Below the pieces are notes generated by a model. That model made no database searches. It was not told the DNA's origin and saw nothing but the letters and a program-made list of their open reading frames with translations. The translations under genes and the position numbers were made by a program. Below are positions 1-9,663 of a stretch of 64,000 bases of DNA, piece by piece. Numbering within the stretch: position 1 is the stretch's first letter; the number at the start of each line of letters is the position of its first letter. This DNA is from Perilla frutescens (Eukaryota; Streptophyta; Magnoliopsida; Lamiales; Lamiaceae), in assembly GCA_026008535.1 (NCBI GenBank), contig BRKX01000018.1:44695588-44759587 (forward strand), read 5' to 3'.

Positions 1-19
1 TTGTGTAGTTAAACACTAA

Positions 20-658
20 GAGCTTCTCCAAGAGGCTCTGTAAACAGCAGATGTGGAGTGAATAACCAAAATTCCTTTCTCCAACAGACGCTTCACAGCT
101 CGGTAGATTTAGCGGAGGTGAACGGTACCCCGGTTGATTAACCGAGGTACTGTTCATCTCGGTACCTTTTTCTTTTTTTTTTCTTTTTTTTGTTTTTTGT
201 TTTTCATAATACAAATTAATTTATTTTGCGTATTTTTTTTATTTTCTATTAGATTTCTTCAATTGTTTGAAAATTATTTTATACATTAATTAAGTAAATG
301 CTATTACATTAATTTAAAAATCTAACTAAACACAAAATACATAATTAATAAAAATAGAATTACATAAACATTTAACAATACAAAGCCACAAATATATTAA
401 TAATCGATACAAAGCAACAATATATTACAATAAACAATACAAATGCATAATTAATATATATATATATATATAATCATATTTAATTAAATAATTCGATAAA
501 AAAATTAAATTAATAGTAAAGAGTATAAAAAGGGAATATTCTATTGTAGGGTGAAATGTAGAGTGATGCTGTTGGAGATGAAAATTGAAAATCTGTAACT
601 TTAACTGTAGTGTAGTGTAGAGTTAACTGTATTCTGGTGAAAACTGTTGGAGATGGCC
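20..658 (+). mobile_element. Harbinger-like MITE, non-autonomous
   Basis: A 639-bp AT-rich element with no coding potential. The left end GAGCTTCTCCAA pairs imperfectly with the right end TTGGAGATGGCC (9 of 12 when inverted). The trinucleotide TAA flanks both sides (17-19 and 659-661). Ends of the GAGCATCTCCAA type with TAA/TTA target duplications are typical of plant PIF/Harbinger MITEs. Inside, 118-160 forms an imperfect hairpin around two GGTAC motifs, and 455-472 is a (TA)9 microsatellite that varies among units. It lies directly upstream of the esterase promoter region. The family assignment is inferred from ends and target site only. Confidence 0.6.
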
Positions 659-1057
659 TAATTGTTTATGTCAAAAACAAAAACAAAACAAAATAAAAAT
701 CGAGTAGTGGGATTGAGATATGGGGTGATTAGGTAGAAATATAATTAGGCAAGAGTACGAATGTTAGGCTTGAATGTTCTATAATTGTAATTCATTTCTA
801 CTCTCCTCTATTTTGCTATTGCATGCATTAATTGATATTGTTCTTCATTTTGAAGAAATAATGGCCGAATCAAGAATTATACTTTTAAATTATCAACCCA
901 TCCTTCAATCCCAGATTGGGGAATTTAGAGTAAGTGGGATTGATTAAGGCGATCGATGCATGCCAAATGTTTAAGCGGTGTGGATTGATTACGCAGATGT
1001 GGGAGGTTATTACACGGTAGCGAAGTGGTGGTGAAAGTGGCGGAGCAGCTATATATG

Positions 1058-1068
1058 CCTATAAATAT
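1058..1068 (+). promoter_or_regulatory. TATA box region of the esterase gene
   Basis: CCTATAAATATA lies about 110 bp before the esterase start codon at 1176, followed by a CT/CA-rich leader, the usual arrangement of a plant promoter. The wider upstream stretch 662-1057 holds no gene. It resembles, in diverged form, a stretch near 20430-20760 at the end of the unit. Equivalents of the TATA box lie near 21924, 42788 and 63651. Confidence 0.5.
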
Positions 1069-1175
1069 AACATCAAACTCCGCCGTCATTCCACATCGAT
1101 CCACTGATCCACCTCAATCATCTAAATCAAAATATCCCTTTCCTTTCTATCTAGCTTTCATCATATCGTTTCAAA

Positions 1176-2069
1176 ATGCAGCTGCAGCCAATATTCCTGC
1201 AGTTTCTGGTTCTTCTTTCATCTTCCACCACCCCTTTGGTGGTGCTGTCACAGTCACAGACCACCACCGCCGCCGCCAAAAGCGTATTCATTTTGGCGGG
1301 GCAAAGTAACATGGTGGGTATGGGTGGGGTAACAAACGGCATATGGGACGGAGTAGTTCCTCCCGAGTGCCAACCCAATCCGTTAATTCTCCGTCTCAAC
1401 GAGGACTTGGGGTTGAAGTGGGAGGAGGCCCGTGAGCCTCTCCACAAACTTTCTACCAACGACGGTTATGATATCTACGACGGGATAGGCCCCCGGCATG
1501 CCATTCGCGAACTCCCTGTTGAAAAGGGATCCGGCCATCGGCACCATCGGGTTGGTGCCCTGCGCGAAATTAGGGTCGCCAATCAGCTGGTGGAGCCGAG
1601 ATTCCCCCAACTACAGCAGAATGCTGAGGCGGGCTCGGGCCGCCGTGAATGAGGGGGGCAGTCTTCGGGCCTTCCTATGGTATCAAGGGGAGTCCGACAC
1701 CAAGAACATATCCAACGTGGAGGCATACCCGCGCCGGTTTGTGGAGCTGTTCAACAACGTTCGTGCCGATCTGCAGTCGCCTTCATTGCAGATCATTCAA
1801 GTGAGTAGTTCATCATTTGTTGATATATATATAATGAGTTTGAGTGATGAATTAAGATTTTGTTTGTGCAGGTGGCCTTGGCATCAGGCTTCAATGACAA
1901 TTTTCAAGAAAGAATAAGGGAAGTTCAGTTGCAGACAGAGCTTCTTCCCAATGTGAAATGCGTCGATGCCGGCGGACTCCCACTCATTGAGCCTGATAAG
2001 CTGCATCTCACTACTGAGTCGCAAGTCAAGCTTGGAACGCTGCTAGCCGATGCATTCCTCCATGCATAA
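1176..2069 (+). pseudogene. SASA/DUF303-type carbohydrate esterase, +1 frameshift in exon 1
   Basis: Encodes a secreted SGNH-fold carbohydrate esterase of the plant SASA/DUF303 family (the At4g34215 type), thought to remove acetyl groups from wall polysaccharides. Exon 1 is 1176-1800, the intron 1801-1871 (GTGAGT...GTGCAG) and exon 2 1872-2069. Residues 1-26 look like a signal peptide; the nucleophile motif GQSNM puts Ser at residue 44; WYQGESD follows; DKLHLT near the C-terminus supplies Asp and His. The reading frame breaks at a run of five C at 1490-1494, where family members need four. The first frame then runs on to an unrelated stop at 1652, while the homologous residues (MPFANSLL onward) continue one frame over to the intron. 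The exons are GC-rich against AT-rich surroundings. The same break is in units 2 and 3, so a random read error is unlikely, though a shared consensus error is possible. Confidence 0.85.
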
Positions 2070-2159
2070 ATTTATGTCCTTCATTTCTTTCTTAACTATA
2101 TTATTGTAGGGGTGACAATTCATAGGTTATAATTCGATCGCCTAATTTATATATGTTGT

Positions 2160-2627
2160 ATGAAGTTGTCTTTCTTATTATTTTATGTTACTCTCTCTAT
2201 ATCTTATTAATTTCTAATTGGAAAAAGTTGTTAACTTTGATATTATTTTAATACATTAAAAATTAAAATGTGATCACTATGTACCTATACTCCATCATGG
2301 AAAGCTAGATGGAACTCACTTTTAATTAGGAAACACCCATCAATACATATACGAATTATGGGCAAGCATGAGGGCGATCAATTTTGAACTTACATCGTCT
2401 CATTTTGTGTTATTTTCTAACTCTTTCTTCTATATTTCATGAGTGTTTGACATCGACTAGTGCCGGTGTTCCAAAAGTAATTATTTTTCATTATGGTTGT
2501 AAGACACTAGATATAGAAATATCAATTCTTATTCTCTTGCTCCAGTTACCATTTGCAAAATTTCTAAAATGAACGTAAGGAATTAGGATAACCTCCCCCC
2601 CCAAAAAAAAATAAAATAAAATCATGA
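2160..2627 (+). repeat. Block A: local duplicate of the esterase 3' flank
   Basis: This non-coding stretch recurs in diverged form as block A' at about 4245-4309 plus 7961-8399, the two pieces being separated by the hAT insertion. Shared landmarks include CTATACTCCATCATGGAAAG, TATGGGCAAGCATGAGGGCG and AATTAGGATAACCTCCCCC. It shows that an esterase neighbourhood was duplicated locally before the hAT element and the 20.9-kb amplification. Equivalents: 23024-23491 and 43888-44355. Confidence 0.8.
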
Positions 2628-3071
2628 CCGTCCTTGAGTGTCATTCTTTTGGGAAGCTTGTGTTGAGGTGGTTAGTATTTTTGTTATCGATCTTTGGAGC
2701 ATTTGGAAGTGGTTCTTCACTAATTGTAATATAATACTATATGTAGGTAGGAGGGACAAATTAAACAGACAATTCTTATAATAATATTATATCTTATAGT
2801 TTTTGTTTAATGGCATGCATGTCATGTGTTATTTGTTGTATCAACCTAGCTAACCTTTGTTATTTTATGGTTGCTCCTTAATATGAGACAAATATTAATT
2901 TCGATAGATCATATATAAGTAATTAAGAAATTAAATGTTCATGCATGTTTGCTCGATGTGTATTAATTATATGAAGTGGGGATGAATATATGCATGGGAG
3001 TTAATGACCCAATTAACATACAAATGTAATTAAGAGAAAAATAAATTATTATTTAATTTAATTTGTGATGT
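2628..3071. other. AT-rich spacer, nothing recognised
   Basis: About 440 bp between block A and the 3' end of the reverse-strand cysteine-rich gene. I see only AT-rich sequence with several GCATGC/CATGCATG words and no open frame of note. It probably contains the 3' untranslated region of that gene. Equivalents: 23492-23935 and 44356-44799. Confidence 0.5.
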
Positions 3072-3434
3072 TTATTGTGGCGGCGATCCATCATCTACGA
3101 GTATAGCACAATGCCTATAAACAAGTTGAAGCTTATCAACTACACTTTGATTGTTCTTGCAATTGACGTTGTCGTCAAAAATGACTCTTGAGTCCTTGCA
3201 ATCTTGTGAGAAGTGGGTAATAAAATCAAAGCAACACTGAGCTGACACACCAATTCGAACATCAACTCCTTGACATAGAAGATCGTTAATTTTATCTTTA
3301 CACTCCACACCCAAACCCTCCTGCAGACAACCTTTTTTTGGATCATTTATTGAATATTCACTAATTTTGGATCCGTTAAGGATCGCCATACTCATTATGA
3401 GGGTTGTCACCATCATCTCAAATTTCAAAACCAT
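3072..3434 (-). CDS. Small secreted cysteine-rich protein (prolamin/ECA1-like candidate)
   Basis: An uninterrupted 120-residue reading frame without an intron. Residues 1 to about 22 are hydrophobic with one Lys near the start, as in a signal peptide. The mature part has eight cysteines at 36, 45, 54, 67, 68, 79, 92 and 109, including a CC pair. The spacing around VECKDKINDLLC...QCCFDFI resembles the plant prolamin-like (ECA1/EC1-type) secreted proteins, which in known cases act in reproductive tissue. That assignment is tentative, and lipid-transfer-like or other cysteine-rich families are alternatives. A TATA-like tract lies about 80-90 bp upstream on the reverse strand (around 3511-3522). 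The only difference between units inside the gene (3339) is a silent change in a Pro codon. It is the best intact non-transposon gene of the unit. Confidence 0.6.
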   Translation of the reverse strand: MVLKFEMMVTTLIMSMAILNGSKISEYSINDPKKGCLQEGLGVECKDKINDLLCQGVDVRIGVSAQCCFDFITHFSQDCKDSRVIFDDNVNCKNNQSVVDKLQLVYRHCAILVDDGSPPQ

Positions 3435-4244
3435 GTTAATTAATTCAAAGAAACAGCTCGCTCGCTTCGATATTTGTTCTGATTTAATTTGGAGTAGTTT
3501 GTTATTTGCAATAATATATATAATTGCATTGTTTCGCTACTAGTGTTTATTTTTATAATAGAGATTGACTAGCTTGGTTGGTTTAAATTTATATAGGAGT
3601 TACCACTCAATTTAATTATCCATTAAAACTTAATTTAGGAGTTATAGAATGCCTCACATTTAATAAATAGTTTCTAATTTCTAGGACATGAAAAATTAAA
3701 GGGAAACGTGCAGTACTTATTTCCCAATATTATGGACATTATTCTCATCCGTGGATTTATTTTATTTTGGTTAGAACTCCAATTAAGTTGTATGACTACG
3801 AGGGAAAAAGTATATAATAAAATAATACTTTTATTTTAACTAGTACAGATAACGAGCGTTGCACATGTAGCCTATCATTAAACACCATAAAATCTTTAAA
3901 ATCTGTAATATTAATAAATATTAATGGATAATTTTAGCAAAATATTATAATTATGCATAAATAATTTTGTATAGCATGGTAAATTGAAAATTATATAAAT
4001 TATTTGGGCATTCACATCAATAGTTGCATTTAAATTATATTTGTCAGAAATTTTATCTAAGATTTTGAAAGTGGTACAATATATATTAGAAATAGTTGAT
4101 ATTTACTTTGTACAATTAATTTTACGTGTGATTTTATAGAGGTTATGAATATGATAAAAAAATTTGTGATATGTTTATAGTTATATTACTAATAAAGGAA
4201 AAAAATTCAAGTAACTAGTGCCTCAATAATTACACAGGATTGAA
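3435..4244. other. AT-rich intergenic region
   Basis: Contains the presumed promoter of the reverse-strand cysteine-rich gene at its left end, then AT-rich sequence with no reading frame. TAACTAGT occurs at 3837-3844 and 4212-4219, but the 367 bp between have no inverted ends, so I do not call an element. Equivalents: 24299-25108 and 45163-45972. Confidence 0.4.
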
Positions 4245-4326
4245 TGACATGGATCTTTCTCGTTATTTTATGTTACTCTCTCTACATCTTGTTAATTCCT
4301 AGTCATAACCAGGGGCGGAACTACAT

Positions 4327-4448
4327 GGGGGCTAGGGGGGGCTGTAGCCCCCCCCAACTATTTTTTTTTTTTTTTTTTAACTATTAGTTTTATTTTTTTC
4401 AATGATAGCCCCCTTAGCAGTTGTTGGAGAAAAAGGCGAGGGGGCTAA
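4327..4448 (+). promoter_or_regulatory. Subterminal TAGCCCCC motif cluster of the hAT element
   Basis: Five copies of TAGCCCCC or its complement occur near the left end: GGGGGCTA 4327-4334, GGGGGGGCT 4335-4343, TAGCCCCC 4345-4355, TAGCCCCC 4406-4413 and GGGGGCTA 4440-4447. A sixth, TAGCCCCCC, sits near the right end at 7924-7932. The second and third form a GC-only hairpin with a two-base loop. Short repeated subterminal motifs are known transposase-binding sites in hAT elements such as Ac; that role here is inference. Confidence 0.5.
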
Positions 4449-5274
4449 GAGGAAGAAGAAGAAGGAGATGGAGATGGGATGTGGCTGTGTGGAGTTGCAG
4501 TTGCAGTTGCAGGCTTGTAGCATCAAAGAAGAAGAAGATGAACGATGGTGGGTCATGGGATGGGAGTCATTAGTTAATAGTTAATATATTAATAATAGAT
4601 AGATAGATAGGGTCTAGATGTCTGGTGGTCTAGGAACCTATAAATTTATGATGGAAATAATATCTATTGTCAAATTAAAGTGTCAAACACTCAACCAAAT
4701 TTAATAAAAGTGTTGTTTCAAAAACACACTTTAAAAAAAACGAAAGCACAATTTAATTGAATTAAAGAGCCAAGTTCTCAAACCTAAACCAATTACTTAA
4801 AAAAAATTGAGAGAACGACCGAGAGCCGAGAGGCGAGGAAGCTGTTTTCTTTCTCTCATTTTTCTTTTCAGTAGCAGTCTCGCATATAACAGAGGTAATT
4901 TTTTTAAAATTTACTTTTAAATACTAAATATTTTGTTATTTTTGAAATTATGTTTCATGATTTTTAGTCTTTTTCTTTGGTATTATTTGAGGTTAGTCGT
5001 TTAAAATTGTTAAGTTTCATGTTTATATAGTTATATTTGTAGATTATTAAATCAATTGTGGTGTGGGTCAGTGGGTATTTAGTTGAATTCAATTTATATG
5101 TATTTATTTTTAACTTGGAATGAAATTAGGGTTTAAGATTTGGGTTTGAATTAGGATCTTGGAGTAGTTGAAATTGGGCAGTTAATTATTATGACTTATG
5201 AATTGAAACTGTGAATTATCATTAAATTTCATTATTTGAATCAATTTGTTTTGAATTTTTAATTTATGTAGAAT

Positions 5275-7792
5275 ATGGAGCGATTTTTAAAAAGATATCG
5301 TAGTGGTCCATCTTCTTCATCTTCCAATGAACCCGATGCTAATGTTTCTGTGGAAAATCAATCTCGGATAGAAGTAGAATTGAACTTAAATGAGATTGTT
5401 AGTGATCCGGGATTACGAAAACCAATTGAGGAGTTTGATATTGCCATTCGAGATCAAGTACGTAGGGAGTATTTGACAAGGGGGCCTTGTCAACCAATGG
5501 ATCATAAGTATCCGAAAATAATAGACGGCAAGCAGACAAGATGTTTTAGAAAGGATTGGTATACAGATTTTGTTTGGTTGGAGTATAGCATATCAAAAGA
5601 TGCTGCCTTTTGTTTTTGGTGTTATCTTTTCAAACAAAAAAATAAAGGAGGTCGATATGCAGAGGATGCCTTTATAAAATCGGGATTCAATAATTGGAAA
5701 AAAGCAATAGATAAATTTAAGGATCATGTTGGAGCTGTAAACAGTTGTCACAATAATGCTAGAATAAAGTTTGAGTCTTTTAAAGATCAAAGGCATAGTG
5801 TGGCAAATATGTTCCGTTCAAATAGTCATGAAATGGATATTGCTTATCGCACTCGTTTGACGGCTGTATTGGATGTAACTCGTTTTCTTTTAAAGCAAGG
5901 ATTGCCTTTTCGTGGACATGATGAGTCAGCCAGTTCTTTAAATAGAGGCAATTTTCTAGAATTGGTTGAATGGTATAGTCAACGAAATGAAAACATTTTC
6001 AAAGTTTTGGGTCAAAATGCTCCTGCAAATAATCAAATGACTTCCCCAAAAATTCAGAAAGAATTAGCACATGCATGTGCTTCCGAGATCACACTTGCCA
6101 TAATCAATGATATTGGGGATAGAGTTTTTACTCTTTTGGTTGATGAGGCTCGGGATAGTTCAATGAAAGAGCAAATGGGAGTTGTTTTAAGATATGTTAA
6201 CAAAGAAGGATATGTGATTGAGAGATTTCTTGCAATTGTGCATGTGACTGACACAAGGTCTCAATCCTTAAAAGATGCTATTGATGCTCTATTTTCACAT
6301 CATAATCTATCATTATCCAAAATCAGAGGTCAAGGATATGACAGGGCTTCTAATATGCGGGGCGAGTTCAATGGGTTAAAATCTTTAATATTGCAAGAAA
6401 ATCCTCATGCCATGTATGTTCATTGTTTCTCTCATCAACTTCAATTGATTGTTGTTGCTGTTGCTAAGGGAATCAGAGGTGTGAAAGACCTTTTTAGCTA
6501 TGTTTCCATGATTGTGAATACGGTAGGAGCATCATGTAAAAGGAAAGATGAGCTACGGCAGATAGAACATGACAGGATAGTTAGTGAACTTGATAGTGGA
6601 GAAAGGCAAAGTGGAAGAGGAAGAAACCAAGAAACCAATTTGGTAAGGCCTGGAGATACTCGATGGGGTTCGCATTACTTTACATTACTTCGACTATGTA
6701 AAATGTGGACTTCAGTGGAGCAAGTGTTGCAAAATGTACGAGATGATGCTACTTCTTCTGAAAACAGAATGACTGCTGAAGGTTTGATTGAAAAAATGGA
6801 TACTTATGAGTTTGTTTTTCTGTTGCACTTGATGAAATATATATTGGGAATCACACATGACTTGTCTCTTGCTTTGCAACAAAAGGATCAAAATATTATT
6901 CAAGCCATGTCATTGATCAAAAGTGTGAAATGTCAATTGCAAAGTTTTAGGGAAGATGGGTGGGAGATCATTTTGAAAGAAGTGAACAGATTTTGTGAAG
7001 TGAATAATATCTCTGTGATTGATATGGAAGATAGTATAACAAAGCGTGGTCATAAAAGATACGAAGGTCAAGTCATCACAAATTTACATTATTATCGGGT
7101 TGATATATTTTATCAGGTATTTTTAATAAATTTGAAGTATTTTGATTAATTTTGTTATGAAATAAATAAATTCTTCATTAATGTTATCATGATTTTAATC
7201 CCTGCAGGTTGTTGATCTAACTATACAAGAGATGAATAATCGATTTTCAGAGGTTAGTACAGAAGTACTAGGTTGCATATCATGTCTTGATCCAAGAAAT
7301 TCTTTTGCTCAATTCAACATTGATCGACTGACGAGACTTGCTGATTTATATCCTGAGGACTTCTCACAAAGTGATTGTTTATATCTTCCTCAACAACTTA
7401 GCAATTTCATTGCTAATGTTCGGTATGATTCTCAATTTTCTACAATTACCAATTTGGGAAGTCTTGCTCGGGAAATGGTTAGAACTGGTAAACATACAGT
7501 TTTTCCATTAGTTTATCGTATGATTGAGTTGGCATTAGTTTTACCTGTTGCTACTGCTTCTGTTGAAAGAGCTTTTTCTGCAATGAAAATTATCAAGACT
7601 GATTTGCGTAATCGAATGGGAGATGAGTGGATGAATGATAGTCTGGTTGTTTACATTGAGAATGATATTTTTTCAAGAATTGGTAATGAGCAGATATTGC
7701 AGCGCTTCCAATCGATGGACACACGCAGATATCAGTTGCCACCACTTTCTCAAACGACCACATCTATTACATCACCAAGTGTCAATTTTTAG
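5275..7792 (+). CDS. hAT transposase, TTF zinc-finger / DUF4371 type, 808 aa
   Basis: Exon 1 5275-7116, intron 7117-7207 (GTATTT...CTGCAG), exon 2 7208-7792; the phase is preserved and the joined frame has no stop. A probable 5' untranslated intron spans 4895-5271, ending four bases before the start codon's neighbourhood (AG then AATATGG). Order of domains: TTF-type zinc finger around residues 70-160 with Cys 90, 113 and 116; DUF4371 catalytic region about 120-370 with Asp290 (LLVDEARD) and Asp356 (GQGYDRASN); hAT C-terminal dimerisation region about 690-770 with Glu734 (SVERAFS). These fit the Asp-Asp-Glu triad of hAT transposases. It would cut and paste the surrounding element. Relatives usually read GQGYDGASNM; here Arg follows the Asp, which might affect activity. 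Such proteins are often annotated as zinc finger MYM-type protein 1-like. Confidence 0.92.
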
Positions 7793-7960
7793 ATTAGTTT
7801 TAGTGTATGAAATATTTAAACATTTGTATTGATATTAAAATTGTGTTTTTTCATGTCATAATGCTTTGTAATTAAGTATATAATTATTTGACCGTGTGAA
7901 AAAAATATATACAATAAGTATAATAGCCCCCCTAGAAAAAAAATCCTGGTTCCGCCACTG

Positions 7961-8399
7961 GTCATAACTCATTTAATTCTGATTAATGAAAAAGTTGTGA
8001 AATTTGATTATTTTAACACATTAAAAATTAAAATGTCATCACTACGTACCTATACTCCATCATGGAAAGCTAGATGGAACGAACTTAATTAGGAAAAACA
8101 CCCATCAATACATCTACGAATTATGGGCAAGCATGAGGGCGATCAATTTTGAACTTACATCGTCTCATTGTGTTATTTTCTAACTTTTTCTTCTTTATTT
8201 CATAAGTGTTTGACATGGACTAGCGCCGGTGTTCCCAAAGTAATTATTTTTCACTATGGTTAAAAAACACTAGATATAGAAATATCAATTCTTATTCATT
8301 TACTCCAATTACCATCTGCAAAATTTCAAATTTTTCTAAAATGAACGTTAGGAATTAGGATAACCTCCCCCACCCAAAAAAAAACCAAATAAAATCATG
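7961..8399 (+). repeat. Block A' right half (diverged copy of 2240-2627)
   Basis: Begins with the hAT target duplication and continues the alignment to block A where 4309 stopped, ending near AATTAGGATAACCTCCCCCA. The left half is 4245-4309. Together they reconstruct an empty site with one GTCATAAC. Equivalents: 28824-29262 and 49688-50126. The 180 bp that follow, up to 8580, show nothing recognisable. Confidence 0.8.
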
Positions 8400-8579
8400 T
8401 ATTCCACTTTTTCTGTGCCATTTGGTATCTCATTTGGATTTTTATTAAATTTTCATCCATTTTTTATGTCTATTGCGCTTTGACCTCTAATGGTGCATAA
8501 GATGTACACACTAGAACCAACATAATCAAATAATCCTTAGTCTAGGAATGTTGTTGGGAAATTATTAGGAAAAACTATT

Positions 8580-9057
8580 AGCTCGTGGAGCCGAGATTCC
8601 CCCAACTATAGCAGAATGCTGAGGCGGGCTCGGCCGCCGTGAATGAGGAGGGCATTCTTCGGGCCTTCCTATTGTATCAAAGGGAGTCCGACACCAGGAA
8701 CATATCCAATGTGGAGGCATACCCGCGCTGGTTGGTGGGGCTGTTCAACAACGTTCGTGCTTATCTGCAGTCGCCTTCAGTGTAGATCATTCAAGTGAGT
8801 AGTTGTAGTAGTAGTAGTGTATCTTCAATTCTTCATAATTAATTGTTAATTAAATATTTGTGCAAGTGGCCTTGGCGTCACGCTTCAATGTTAATTTTAC
8901 GGAAAGAATAAGAGAAGTGCAGTTGCAGACAGAGCTTCCCATTGTGACATGTGTTGATGCCGGCGGACTCCCGCTCAATACTGATAATGTGCATCTCACT
9001 ACTGCATCGCAGGTCAAGCTCGGAACGATGCTTGCTGACGCTTTCCTTCAAGATTAA
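8580..9057 (+). pseudogene. Truncated second copy of the SASA/DUF303 esterase
   Basis: Homologous to the esterase from about 1587 to its stop, so it lacks the first exon's catalytic-Ser half, the signal peptide and the promoter. Further lesions: one G missing in GCTCGGCCGCC near 8630 (frameshift), an in-frame TAG in place of CAG near 8783, and the intron acceptor changed from CAGG to CAAG near 8864. The exon 2 part still reads openly to 9057 and keeps the Asp and His of the D-x-x-H motif (DNVHLT). Divergence from the first copy is far greater than between the 20.9-kb units, so this is an old local duplicate. Confidence 0.88.
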
Positions 9058-9124
9058 ATTTAATTATCTTAATTTATTAACTATAATAATATTGTATATA
9101 TGTAGGACTGTAGGAGTCACAAAC

Positions 9125-9522
9125 TGTTGAAGTGTTCATATTTCAGCTCAAGCAATGCATGCACATGCAGATATTTTTCCACGTTAGCATGGGTTGCATG
9201 GATAATAATTTTCTTTTCACGGTGCAGGACCACATTGCAGGATCCGTCTCACACAGCTTGGGTTAATCTCGATCATCCAAATAAGCACCCAAGGAACGTG
9301 TAGCCTCACCGTTGGATTCTGGAAGATATTTTTAGTTAGATATTTTCCCGCTTTTGCTGCTCTCTCTATGATTAGTATAAATAAGAAACAAACACAGTTC
9401 TATTGTAATTTTTGTGATTTTGAGTGATCAAGGATTGTGATCAATTACACCAATTTGTATTAAGTGTTTTTTCAATAAATAAAATAATGATACTTTCCTT
9501 CCATTTCTTTTCAATTTCTTCA
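9125..9522 (+). repeat. copia 5' LTR with TATA box
   Basis: Starts TGTTGAAGTG and ends TTCTTCA immediately before the primer-binding site, i.e. the TG...CA form. A TATA box TATAAATAAG is at 9376-9385, with a plausible transcript start and A-rich stretch downstream. The left edge is inferred from the TG terminus because no second LTR is available for comparison. Equivalents: 29988-30385 and 50852-51249. Confidence 0.65.
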
Positions 9523-9663
9523 TGGTACCAAAGCCAATATCTTCAGAATCGGTATTGATTTATTGATTGAAGTTGATTCACCGATTGTGAATCCATTTTT
9601 TTTCTGAGTGATTTCACCTATTAAATTGAGTGAGTAAACTCTGTCGTCTTGGTGTTTGACAGA

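Larger units (their letters stand above)
4310..7960 (+). mobile_element. Complete autonomous-looking hAT transposon (3,651 bp)
   Basis: Ends are CAGGGGCGGAACTACATGG on the left and, inverted from the right, CAGTGGCGGAACCAGGATT: the CAGNGGCGGA type of plant hAT elements. An 8-bp target duplication GTCATAAC is perfect on both sides (4302-4309 and 7961-7968), as expected for hAT. The element carries one spliced, uninterrupted transposase gene, and its ends carry six TAGCCCCC-type motifs. It sits inside block A', a diverged copy of the esterase 3' flank, which gives an independent empty-site comparison in block A. All three complete units hold it at the same place, so it inserted before the amplification. 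Confidence 0.95.

Noticed and set aside
1025..1309. 94-codon open frame overlapping the esterase start
   Set aside because: It lies across the promoter and leader in a frame without homology; the esterase frame with signal peptide and GQSNM explains the sequence.
1151..1610. Reverse-strand open frames opposite the esterase exon
   Set aside because: They are by-products of the GC-rich coding strand; no motif or start context supports them.
3837..4219. A 367-bp element between two TAACTAGT words
   Set aside because: No inverted or LTR-like ends accompany the 8-bp match in this AT-rich sequence, so it may be chance.
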